Positions 1 through 6,372 of a stretch of DNA of 14,060 nucleotides are shown here, piece after piece. Numbering within the stretch: position 1 is the first letter of the stretch; the number at the start of each line of letters is the position of its first letter. The DNA comes from Chitinophagales bacterium (GTDB taxonomy: Bacteria; Bacteroidota; Bacteroidia; Chitinophagales; UBA10324): the NCBI GenBank assembly GCA_013695775.1, contig JACCZV010000179.1, forward strand, positions 1 through 14,060. Reading direction: 5' to 3'. Both the position numbers and the translations under genes were made by a program. The notes beneath the pieces were generated by a model, which saw nothing but the letters and a program-made list of their open reading frames with translations, ran no database searches and was not told the DNA's origin.

Positions 1-600
1 CTCAGGGGGTACTACCGAATAAAAGTCACTATTTTGAAATTGATAGTCGCGATTCAGTGCAGTTAGCTGGCTCATTATCTGATCATCTGTTATATTTTGT
101 GCTGGTGTGTTCCATACCACATGAACAACCACTGGAATTGTTGTAGCTGCGGCCCCACCTGTGCTACCACCTGTTGACATTAGTGTTATGGTAATTTCCA
201 TGTTGGTAGTATTCGATATGCAATCCCATTCATCCAGTAACACATCGTAATCACCGCTTGCGGGACATACAAAATTAATTGAGCTGGCCCCTCCCAAAAC
301 ACCGCATCCATCATCATCAAACGCAAGAGGGCTGCCACCACCGGCAGGGTAAATGGTGAATTGAGAATCAAAAGTAGGACTAGCGCAACTACTGATGTTG
401 TAGGTATAACCTTCAATCATGTTTGTAAGCCGAATTATGTCGCCGCCCCAGCATTCTGAAGCTACTACACCCTCACCAACCTGGGTAGGCACATCACCTT
501 CGAGGTAGAGTACATTATCATATGGACATTGAGCTGACACCTCATTTGTAATCATTGCGAAAGCAAGAATCGCAATCGTGATTTGTAAAAGATGTTTCAT
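1..600 (-). CDS. M43-type (pappalysin/cytophagalysin-like) secreted zinc metalloprotease, N-terminal part, cut by the window edge
   Basis: The frame is open for 200 codons from the ATG at 600 down to base 1, with no stop. Residues 1-23 form a signal peptide (Lys near the N-terminus, hydrophobic core, VSA|Q cleavage site). Residues 25-140 are a beta-rich, Gly/Asp-rich segment with six Cys (25, 50, 72, 99, 112, 127), resembling PPC- or CUB-like accessory domains. A Gly/Ser/Ala linker (about 142-153) follows. From residue 154 the pattern IPVVVHVVWNT, then TDDQIMSQLTALNRDY, matches the start of the M43 catalytic domain in Bacteroidota proteases. The zinc site HExxHxxGxxH would lie beyond base 1, so activity cannot be judged here. 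The usual RTCGT pro-segment is absent from this protein but present in the gene 12 bp upstream. Assignment to M43 is confident; substrate is unknown. Confidence 0.82.
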   Translation of the reverse strand, partial: MKHLLQITIAILAFAMITNEVSAQCPYDNVLYLEGDVPTQVGEGVVASECWGGDIIRLTNMIEGYTYNISSCASPTFDSQFTIYPAGGGSPLAFDDDGCGVLGGASSINFVCPASGDYDVLLDEWDCISNTTNMEITITLMSTGGSTGGAAATTIPVVVHVVWNTPAQNITDDQIMSQLTALNRDYQFQNSDFYSVVPPE

Positions 601-612
601 GATATTTTACGA

Positions 613-1050
613 TTATTTGATGATAGGAGTGAGTTGATTTTTTTGCCGTGCGGCACGGGCTGCTTTCATCTCTTCTTCTGAAAGAAGAGATGAAGTGCTC
701 TGTGTTGGTTGGGAGAGCTTATAGGCTTCTTTCGCTTTTGCATAATTAAGGCGGTCAATTTTTTCATCGCCTGTGGGTGTAAAGCCAAACAGATGGGGAA
801 ATTTAGCTGTATGCAACTCTGTTGCCGGTACCGAATTATTTTGCGGATGGGTTTTTATCCATTCCTGAAGTTTACTTTCTTCTGCGGCCATACGATCCGC
901 AAGTGAGGGATCGACCTGCAGGCGATGCTGGTAATATTCAGTAGTACCACAGGTACGCTGTGCAAACGAGGAGGTGGTAACAATGGCAGTAAAAACTATG
1001 GGAAGAATCAGCATGATCCTGTTCCCTTTAATAAAATTTGGATTTCTCAT
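613..1050 (-). CDS. Small secreted protein resembling a stand-alone M43 metalloprotease pro-segment
   Basis: This 145-residue protein starts at the ATG at 1050. An upstream frame reaches 1086, but this start gives a basic n-region before the hydrophobic stretch. The next Met, with its ATG at 1014, would leave a signal peptide without a positive charge. Cleavage is likely SFA|Q at residues 30/31. The mature protein begins with RTCGT (residues 32-36), followed by a charged, probably helical segment (DPSLADRMAAEE, then QEWIK, about 47-66). That is how pro-segments of Bacteroidota M43 proteases look, where the Cys can act as a cysteine switch on the catalytic zinc. The remaining 80 residues, with a basic/acidic tail (SEEEMKAARAARQ), match nothing I recognise. 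No catalytic domain is present. Its stop lies 12 bp before the M43 gene start, so the two are probably co-transcribed. A role as trans-acting pro-peptide or inhibitor is inference. Confidence 0.72.
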   Translation of the reverse strand: MRNPNFIKGNRIMLILPIVFTAIVTTSSFAQRTCGTTEYYQHRLQVDPSLADRMAAEESKLQEWIKTHPQNNSVPATELHTAKFPHLFGFTPTGDEKIDRLNYAKAKEAYKLSQPTQSTSSLLSEEEMKAARAARQKNQLTPIIK

Positions 1051-1547
1051 GGTATTAATGGGTTTATTGAGAATGCAGTAGGTCAATTAATTATTTACAT
1101 AAAGAATTCACTTTGGTTTTATTTGTCTTCCCGTTATCTTAAAAACTCTTCACCCATTTATCACAAAAATATTGCAGCGTTGCAGGTACGACCTTGAAGC
1201 TGATCACCTTGGTTTCCAGGGCTGTGGGATTGCTTATAGAACCAATGAGGCAAATATATTTAATTTCAATAGGATTAGAACGATAAAGTTTTATAGTTAT
1301 CGCCTAATTCGACTCTGTCAGAAGCCTGAGAAGTAGATATTCCCTAAAATCAAAATAGATGATTCTCAAATAATTTTATGAACTTTAGGAACTATGATTA
1401 GGCTAATTAGAGAATAGTAAAATTCGATACTTATTAAAAAATGTCTGCCGCAAGAAACCACCTTTACGACTTTAGAAAAATGGATTTTTATTATTTAAGA
1501 AGCCCATGTATAGATCATATAAAAAAAGCTGCAAGTTTCATAGGCAT
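1051..1547. other. Intergenic stretch without a supported gene
   Basis: About 500 A/T-rich bases lie between the start of the small secreted protein gene and the Csp terminator. I see no coding frame with family resemblance, no tRNA-like fold and no repeat array. The part nearest 1050 should hold the promoter and leader of the minus-strand protease operon. A 43-codon plus-strand frame (1441-1572) exists but runs into the Csp terminator and is not accepted as a gene. Confidence 0.6.
1164..1171 (-). promoter_or_regulatory. Possible Bacteroidota -7 element for the protease operon
   Basis: On the minus strand this reads TATTTTTG, an exact fit to the TAnnTTTG -7 consensus of Bacteroidota primary sigma factors. 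It lies 114 bases upstream of the start at 1050 and would give a leader of about 105 nt. No clear TTG/TTTG -33 element sits at the expected distance, and an 8-base match in A/T-rich DNA is weak evidence. Confidence 0.25.
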
Positions 1548-1579
1548 AAAAAAATCCGTTCAGGATTTCTAAACGGATT
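1548..1579 (-). terminator. Rho-independent terminator of the Csp gene
   Basis: In the minus-strand transcript, AATCCGTT (1579-1572) pairs perfectly with AACGGATT (1560-1553) across an 11-base loop. The second arm runs straight into seven U (1554-1548). The hairpin starts 22 bases after the Csp stop codon at 1602. This is a textbook intrinsic terminator and indicates that the Csp transcript ends here and does not continue into the protease operon. Confidence 0.85.
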
Positions 1580-1601
1580 AATTAAAAGATAAGATGGTGG
1601 G

Positions 1602-1796
1602 TTACGATACAAGCTGAACGCCTACTGCATTCAAACCTTTTTTACCTTCGGTTACATCGAATGTTACCTCATCTCCTTCACGGATGTCGTCTCTTAATTC
1701 GGATACATGAACAAAAACATCATGACCCGTTTCGTTGTCGCAAATAAATCCAAAGCCTTTGGAATTATTGAAAAATTTTACTTTGCCTTTTTTCAT
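1602..1796 (-). CDS. CspA-family cold shock protein
   Basis: This is a 64-residue single-domain RNA/ssDNA-binding OB-fold protein, the normal size for bacterial Csp. RNP1 is KGFGFI (13-18) and RNP2 is VFVHVS (27-32). The aromatic face is F8, F9, F15, F17 and F28; position 8 is Phe where E. coli has Trp, as is common in Bacteroidota. The GDEVTFDV and GLNAVGV strands complete the barrel. Such proteins melt RNA secondary structure and are often cold- or stress-induced. The gene follows the DEAD-box helicase at 1905-3131 on the same strand with a 108-base gap and has its own terminator. The A/T-rich leader contains TATCTTTA (1829-1822, minus), a near-fit to the -7 element, but no clear -33 box, so whether it has its own promoter or is read through from the helicase is open. 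Confidence 0.95.
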   Translation of the reverse strand: MKKGKVKFFNNSKGFGFICDNETGHDVFVHVSELRDDIREGDEVTFDVTEGKKGLNAVGVQLVS

Positions 1797-1904
1797 TTTT
1801 TTATTAATTAAATTTAGATGTTAAAGATAGACTATTTTATTGGGGGTTTTACCCTTTTTGTTATACCGGTTTTAAAAGATTCATGTCTGGCCGGTAATTA
1901 ACTT

Positions 1905-3131
1905 CTAAGCTCTGGAGTATCTCCGGCTTCTTTCAGACCTGTCATTTGCTCTTTTTGAAGATGTAGAGGCAATGACTGATTCTCTCTCAACCATCTTAGC
2001 ATGAGGATTACTTTTGTAACCATGCTCTTGAACAGGAATGGCATAACCAGTGGTTCTTTGAATATCCCGTAGCAGCATTCTCTCGTCCGGACTACAAAAT
2101 GAATAAGCAAATCCCTTAGCTCCTGCACGGGCGGTGCGCCCAATGCGATGGGTATAGGAATCAGCCTGATCAGGCAAATCGTAGTTGATAACGTAGGGAA
2201 GCTCTTTCACATCTATTCCTCTCGATGCCACGTCTGTAGCAACCAGCATTGTAACACGCCTTGTTTTAAAATCATCAAGGGCACGTTGCCGAATGTTTTG
2301 TGATTTGTTTCCGTGTATGGCCTGCGCACGAATGCCTTTCTGTCCCAGAGCCTTCACCAGCTTATCAGCCCCACGTTTCGTTCTTGTAAACACGAGAGCC
2401 TGTGAGATCGGCTCATTCCTGATAAGGTCGCAAAGCAATGCTGTTTTGCTGATCTTATCAACCATAAATAATTTTTGCTCCACCATCACTTCCGATCCGG
2501 GAGCTGGCTTTATCTCTATCGTTACAGGATTTCGAAGCAATGAGGAGGCAAGCTTTTTTATCTCAGGGGGCAACGTTGCAGAAAAAAATAAGGTCTGCCG
2601 ATTTGCAGGAACTTTCGATACAATTTTTTTTATATCGGGAATGAAACCCATGTCGAGCATTTTATCTGCCTCATCAAGAACCAGATATTCGACCTCATTC
2701 AGTTTTATGAATCCCTGATCCATGAGGTCAAGCAACCTGCCCGGCGTGGCAACTATAATAGATACGCCGTTACGTAGCTGAGTCGTTTGTGCATGCTGAG
2801 ATACACCCCCAAAGATCACGGCCTGCTTCAATCCGAGATGTTTTCCATATTCCCGGAAGCTGTCTCCTATCTGCTCTGCAAGCTCACGCGTGGGAGCAAG
2901 TACAAGTGTCCTCACAGCACGGGTAGATCTCTCCTTGCTGCTCATCAGTTGCAGCAAGGGGAGAGCGAATGCTGCTGTTTTTCCCGATCCTGTCTGGGCA
3001 CTGCCAAACACATCGCTCCCCTCCAGAATTACAGGAATGGCTTTTTGTTGTACTGTAGTAGGGTGTACATAACCCTTGGTCTTCAATGCCTGTAAAATAG
3101 ACGCTGACAGATTTAATTTTTCAAAAGACAT
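1905..3131 (-). CDS. rhlE: DEAD-box ATP-dependent RNA helicase, RhlE-like
   Basis: A complete 408-residue SF2 helicase that unwinds short RNA duplexes with ATP. Order of motifs: Phe3 and PTTVQQ (24-29) form the Q motif; motif I AQTGSGKT (45-52); Ia PTRELA (80-85); Ib TPGR (129-132); II DEAD (153-156); III SAT (184-186); V VATDVASRGID (297-307); VI HRIGRTARAG (328-337). All are intact. The C-terminus is short and basic/Ser-rich (about 390-408), an RNA-binding tail as in RhlE-type enzymes, with no DbpA- or CsdA-type extra domain. RhlE relatives act in ribosome assembly, RNA turnover and cold growth. The cold shock gene lies 108 bases downstream on the same strand, and a second DEAD-box gene is divergent across 305 bases. 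The family is certain; the RhlE subgroup is likely rather than proven. Confidence 0.93.
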   Translation of the reverse strand: MSFEKLNLSASILQALKTKGYVHPTTVQQKAIPVILEGSDVFGSAQTGSGKTAAFALPLLQLMSSKERSTRAVRTLVLAPTRELAEQIGDSFREYGKHLGLKQAVIFGGVSQHAQTTQLRNGVSIIVATPGRLLDLMDQGFIKLNEVEYLVLDEADKMLDMGFIPDIKKIVSKVPANRQTLFFSATLPPEIKKLASSLLRNPVTIEIKPAPGSEVMVEQKLFMVDKISKTALLCDLIRNEPISQALVFTRTKRGADKLVKALGQKGIRAQAIHGNKSQNIRQRALDDFKTRRVTMLVATDVASRGIDVKELPYVINYDLPDQADSYTHRIGRTARAGAKGFAYSFCSPDERMLLRDIQRTTGYAIPVQEHGYKSNPHAKMVERESVIASTSSKRANDRSERSRRYSRA

Positions 3132-3314
3132 TATTTATTGTTTTTGTGAATGCGCAAAGCCCTTCATCCTTGCTTTTAGGCAATTATGCTTTGCTGCTAA
3201 ATACATGAGAAGGAGAAAGTAATCTGCGAAGAGATATGAAAATCTTTTTAACGGCAGCACAGTGCCCAACTCTATAATGGGTGCGAAGATACAATAATTA
3301 CATAAACACCAATA

Positions 3315-3348
3315 GCAGCCGCTGGTATAGTGAGTCCATTATGGCTGC
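3315..3348 (+). promoter_or_regulatory. Possible leader hairpin in the 305-base spacer between the divergent helicase genes
   Basis: GCAGCC (3315-3320) is complementary to GGCTGC (3343-3348), and inside it TGG (3323-3325) pairs with CCA (3336-3338), leaving a 10-base loop. The element lies about 90 bases before the TTG start of the plus-strand helicase, in the 3132-3436 spacer that must hold both helicase promoters. No U-run follows, so it is not an intrinsic terminator. No good TAnnTTTG box was found; TATGCTTTG (3185-3193) has one base too many in the spacer. A structured leader that the helicase acts on is only a guess. Confidence 0.3.
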
Positions 3349-3436
3349 AACTCAGTAATATCTATGTTAAGTGATCACACAATCCTTGGGTTCGGTTCAT
3401 TTCCATTAATTTAGCAACCATTTTATTCTTTCTCTT

Positions 3437-4648
3437 TTGATTTTTTCCGATTTCAATTTATGTACTCCCTTGCTCGAGGGGCTTGATGCGATGGGCTTCA
3501 GCAAGCCTACACCAATCCAGGAAATGGTGATACCATTGATTCTCCAGGGAAAAGATGTGATTGCAACAGCGCAGACCGGTACTGGCAAAACTGCTGCGTA
3601 CCTGTTACCAGTATTAAATAATATTTCACACAATGCCATTCCGCATACCTCTACGCTGATTATTGCGCCAACCAGAGAGTTGGCTCAGCAGATTGACCAG
3701 GCCTTTCAGGGGTTTGCATACTTCACCCATGCGAGCTCTATTGCAGTGTATGGAGGCAGTGATGGCACTGTTTTCGACCGCGAGAAGAAAGCTCTCCAGG
3801 AAGGCACCTCTGTGGTGATAGCTACTCCGGGAAGGCTTTTCAGTCATATGAATATGGGCAATGCAAGGTTCAATCAGCTTGACTGTCTCATTCTTGATGA
3901 AGCTGATAAGATGCTGGACATGGGATTTTATGATGACATCATTCGGATCATCAGCTTTCTCCCTGCAAAAAGGCAGAACCTGCTTTTTAGCGCAACAATG
4001 CCACCCAAAATGCGGGAGCTCGCCCGCCGTATTATGTCCGCACCGGCAGAAGTGAACATTGCCATGAGCAAGCCTGCAGAGGGAATTTTACAAGGAGCAT
4101 ACTTACTTTATGACAATCAAAAAACGACATTGCTAAAGAGCTTGCTCGATAAAAAAAATTTAACCAGCGTGCTCATCTTTGCTTCCACAAAAAGCGGCGT
4201 GAAAGCGCTGGAGCGAGAACTCAAATCCCTGAATCTTTCTGCGAAAGCAATTCATTCGGATCTTTCACAGGAGGAGAGAGAAAATGTCCTGCTCAGTTTT
4301 CGCAATCGCAATACACAAATACTAGTCGCTACAGATATTCTATCACGAGGCATTGACATAGACAGCATAGGACTTGTAGTAAATTACGACGTGCCGGGTG
4401 ATGCTGAAGATTACGTTCACCGGGTAGGACGCACTGCACGTGCCGAATCAACAGGTGTAGCGTTGACATTTATAAACGAGCATGACCAGCAGCGCTTTGC
4501 ACAAATTGAAACTCTTATTGATAGAACTATTCCCAAGCTTGCCATGCCACAAGACCTTGGCACTGGACCATTGTGGAATCCTAAGGAATTTAGAACTTAT
4601 AACTACCGCAACAAAAGTTCCGGAAGAGGTAAGAATAAGAGGAAATAA
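3437..4648 (+). CDS. DEAD-box ATP-dependent RNA helicase (second copy, TTG start)
   Basis: A complete 403-residue SF2 RNA helicase. Motifs: Q motif with F6 and PTPIQ (24-28); I AQTGTGKT (45-52); Ia PTRELA (78-83); Ib TPGR (130-133); II DEAD (154-157); III SAT (185-187); V VATDILSRGID (297-307); VI HRVGRTARAE (328-337). The tail is short and basic (SSGRGKNKRK). The start must be TTG at 3437: an in-frame stop lies at 3407, there is no ATG between, and the next Met (residue 19) would cut off the upstream Q-motif aromatic and the conserved SDFNL-type beginning. This is a different subgroup from the minus-strand helicase and is clearly not a recent duplicate, since the sequences differ throughout outside the motifs. 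It ends 86 bases before the convergent FAD-protein gene. Confidence 0.93.
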   Translation: MIFSDFNLCTPLLEGLDAMGFSKPTPIQEMVIPLILQGKDVIATAQTGTGKTAAYLLPVLNNISHNAIPHTSTLIIAPTRELAQQIDQAFQGFAYFTHASSIAVYGGSDGTVFDREKKALQEGTSVVIATPGRLFSHMNMGNARFNQLDCLILDEADKMLDMGFYDDIIRIISFLPAKRQNLLFSATMPPKMRELARRIMSAPAEVNIAMSKPAEGILQGAYLLYDNQKTTLLKSLLDKKNLTSVLIFASTKSGVKALERELKSLNLSAKAIHSDLSQEERENVLLSFRNRNTQILVATDILSRGIDIDSIGLVVNYDVPGDAEDYVHRVGRTARAESTGVALTFINEHDQQRFAQIETLIDRTIPKLAMPQDLGTGPLWNPKEFRTYNYRNKSSGRGKNKRK

Positions 4649-4664
4649 CATATATGTTTCGATT

Positions 4665-4685
4665 CAGTTACATAACTGTTATTTA
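4665..4685 (+). terminator. Weak terminator-like hairpin after the plus-strand helicase
   Basis: CAGTT (4665-4669) and AACTG (4674-4678) form a 5-bp stem with a 4-base loop, followed by a T-rich but interrupted run (TTATTTATTT). It begins 17 bases after the helicase stop, in the short spacer before a convergent gene, where a terminator is expected. The stem is short and A/T-rich, so support is limited. Confidence 0.35.
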
Positions 4686-4734
4686 TTTGCGCAATGATGT
4701 TTGCATTCAGGAAAAAGAAGTAGTTGAAAATTAA

Positions 4735-6324
4735 TCATCCTTTTAATTGAATCGCTACTTGCTCAGCACAACTTTGACCATCGATTGCCGCTGATACTAT
4801 ACCGCCCGCATAACCAGCGCCTTCACCTACAGGATACAATCCTTTAATGCAAGTATGCTGAAAGGTTTCTTTATTTCGTGGAATTCTTATTGGTGAAGAA
4901 GTTCTTGACTCAACTCCATGAATCACTGCTGCATTGGTTAAGTAACCGTGCATCCTTTGCTCAAACTGTTTGAATGCCGACCGAAGGCTCAATGAAATAT
5001 TTTTTGGAAGCAAATCGTGCAATGGAGCGGATTTAATACCGGGTTGATAGGAGCTTTCAGGTAACGTTGATGAAAACTTTCCATTTACAAAGTCCGTCAA
5101 ACGTTGTGCTGGTGCAGTTTGCGATCTGCCGCCGGCTTCAAAAGCCATATGCTCAAGGTCACGCTGGTATTGAACCCCTGCAAATTTTCCATATCTGGAA
5201 TATGCAGTCAGGTCTTCCATTTGAATTTCGACAACAACTCCGGCATTTGCGTAGAGATTATTTCTTTTCGACGGAGACCATCCATTCACCACAACTTCTT
5301 CGGGGGAGGTTGCACAGGGTGCAATAATTCCACCCGGGCACATGCAAAAAGAGTATACGCCCCGGCCATTAACCTGGTGAACAAGGCTGTAACTCGATGG
5401 AGGAAGAAATTTTCTTGCCTTCTTCACTTCAATAGTATTGCGGCAATGATATTGAATGCTGTCAATCAACTCCTGCGGATGTTCAACCCGAACACCCATA
5501 GCGAAAGGTTTTGCTTCAATTAAAATATTTTTCCTGATAAGTAATTCAAAAATATCCCTTGCGGAATGCCCGGTAGCAAGGATCAAAGTATCGGTGTCAA
5601 ACACTTTCTGCTCTTTATTAATGGTTGAATGCGTGATAATGCTTTTGATACAATCCTGCTCTATAATAATGTCTGACAACCGTGTGTGGAAATGAAATTC
5701 ACCACCACAGCTGAGAATAGTTTCACGAATGTTCTCGATGATTGCAGGCAGCTTATTCGTACCGATATGTGGGTGGGCATCTATGAGAATCTCACAATCA
5801 GCCCCATGGAATATCAGTAACTCAAGGATTTTTTTTACATCACCACGCTTCGTGCTTCTGGTATAAAGTTTTCCATCGGAATAGGTTCCTGCACCGCCTT
5901 CACCATAGCAATAATTTGAATCTGGATTTACAATGTGATTCTTATTCAGCTCTGCAATATCACGACGGCGCTCACGGACTGTTTTGCCACGGTCTATGAT
6001 AATCGGGCGGATGCCTGCTTCTAATAATCGTAGCGCAGCAAATAATCCTGCAGGCCCTGCTCCAATAATCACCACCGACCAGTCGGGAGAAGCCTGATGA
6101 AAATAAAATGTGGGAATATGATTTACAGGCTCCTTATCTGAATAAATTTCAATTTTCAGATTAATAAGAATGTTTCGTTTTCTTGCATCAATAGACCGGC
6201 GGGTGATGCGATAGTCTTTAAAATCTTTGATTTTATCATGAAGCGTGGCGAGAATTATTTTTTTCAGTGCTTCTTCATCTGCTGCCTCTTCTGGGCTGAC
6301 AGCTAAATTCATTTCCTGAACCAT
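4735..6324 (-). CDS. FAD-dependent oxidoreductase-like protein of the uncharacterised COG2509 family
   Basis: A 529-residue soluble flavoprotein of the usual family length. Residues 1-75 form the family's N-terminal domain: the opening MVQEMNLAVSPEEAADEE and the RRSIDARKR motif (42-50) agree with relatives, which supports the start at 6324. The Rossmann FAD site is VVIIGAGPAG (84-93) with D111 at the end of the second strand (IIIDRG). GEGGAGTYSDGKL (141-153) is a family signature next to the flavin. The C-terminal GLYPVGEGAGYAGGI (495-509) is the second FAD-contact motif. No signal peptide or membrane segment is seen. The family is widely annotated as a dehydrogenase, but I know of no established substrate. 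It lies 48 bases downstream of pgi on the same strand and could share its transcript, without an obvious metabolic link. Confidence 0.88.
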   Translation of the reverse strand: MVQEMNLAVSPEEAADEEALKKIILATLHDKIKDFKDYRITRRSIDARKRNILINLKIEIYSDKEPVNHIPTFYFHQASPDWSVVIIGAGPAGLFAALRLLEAGIRPIIIDRGKTVRERRRDIAELNKNHIVNPDSNYCYGEGGAGTYSDGKLYTRSTKRGDVKKILELLIFHGADCEILIDAHPHIGTNKLPAIIENIRETILSCGGEFHFHTRLSDIIIEQDCIKSIITHSTINKEQKVFDTDTLILATGHSARDIFELLIRKNILIEAKPFAMGVRVEHPQELIDSIQYHCRNTIEVKKARKFLPPSSYSLVHQVNGRGVYSFCMCPGGIIAPCATSPEEVVVNGWSPSKRNNLYANAGVVVEIQMEDLTAYSRYGKFAGVQYQRDLEHMAFEAGGRSQTAPAQRLTDFVNGKFSSTLPESSYQPGIKSAPLHDLLPKNISLSLRSAFKQFEQRMHGYLTNAAVIHGVESRTSSPIRIPRNKETFQHTCIKGLYPVGEGAGYAGGIVSAAIDGQSCAEQVAIQLKG

Positions 6325-6372
6325 AGTGGAAAGTGTTTTCTTTCAACAGGTATAAGGTGAGACAATTGTCAA

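Noticed and set aside
186..416. 76-codon minus-strand frame starting with ATG
   Set aside because: It is the out-of-frame shadow of the M43 gene, whose own frame is open from 600 to 1 and carries family motifs.
925..1197. 90-codon plus-strand frame over the pro-segment gene
   Set aside because: It lies antisense to a gene with a clear signal peptide and family motif, and its own translation has no recognisable pattern.
1441..1572. 43-codon plus-strand frame starting with ATG (MSAARNHLYDF...)
   Set aside because: It ends inside the Csp terminator hairpin, resembles nothing known and has no start signals; an A/T-rich spacer of this length gives such frames by chance.
1822..1829. TATCTTTA on the minus strand as the Csp promoter
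   Set aside because: It misses the final G of TAnnTTTG and has no -33 element at the right distance; not listed as a feature.
1864..1896. TACCGG...CCGGTA inverted repeat between helicase and Csp genes as a terminator
   Set aside because: A 6-bp stem with a loop of about 20 bases and no U-run is too weak to call.
3185..3193. TATGCTTTG as a -7 element for the plus-strand helicase
   Set aside because: The spacer between TA and TTTG is three bases instead of two and no -33 box fits.
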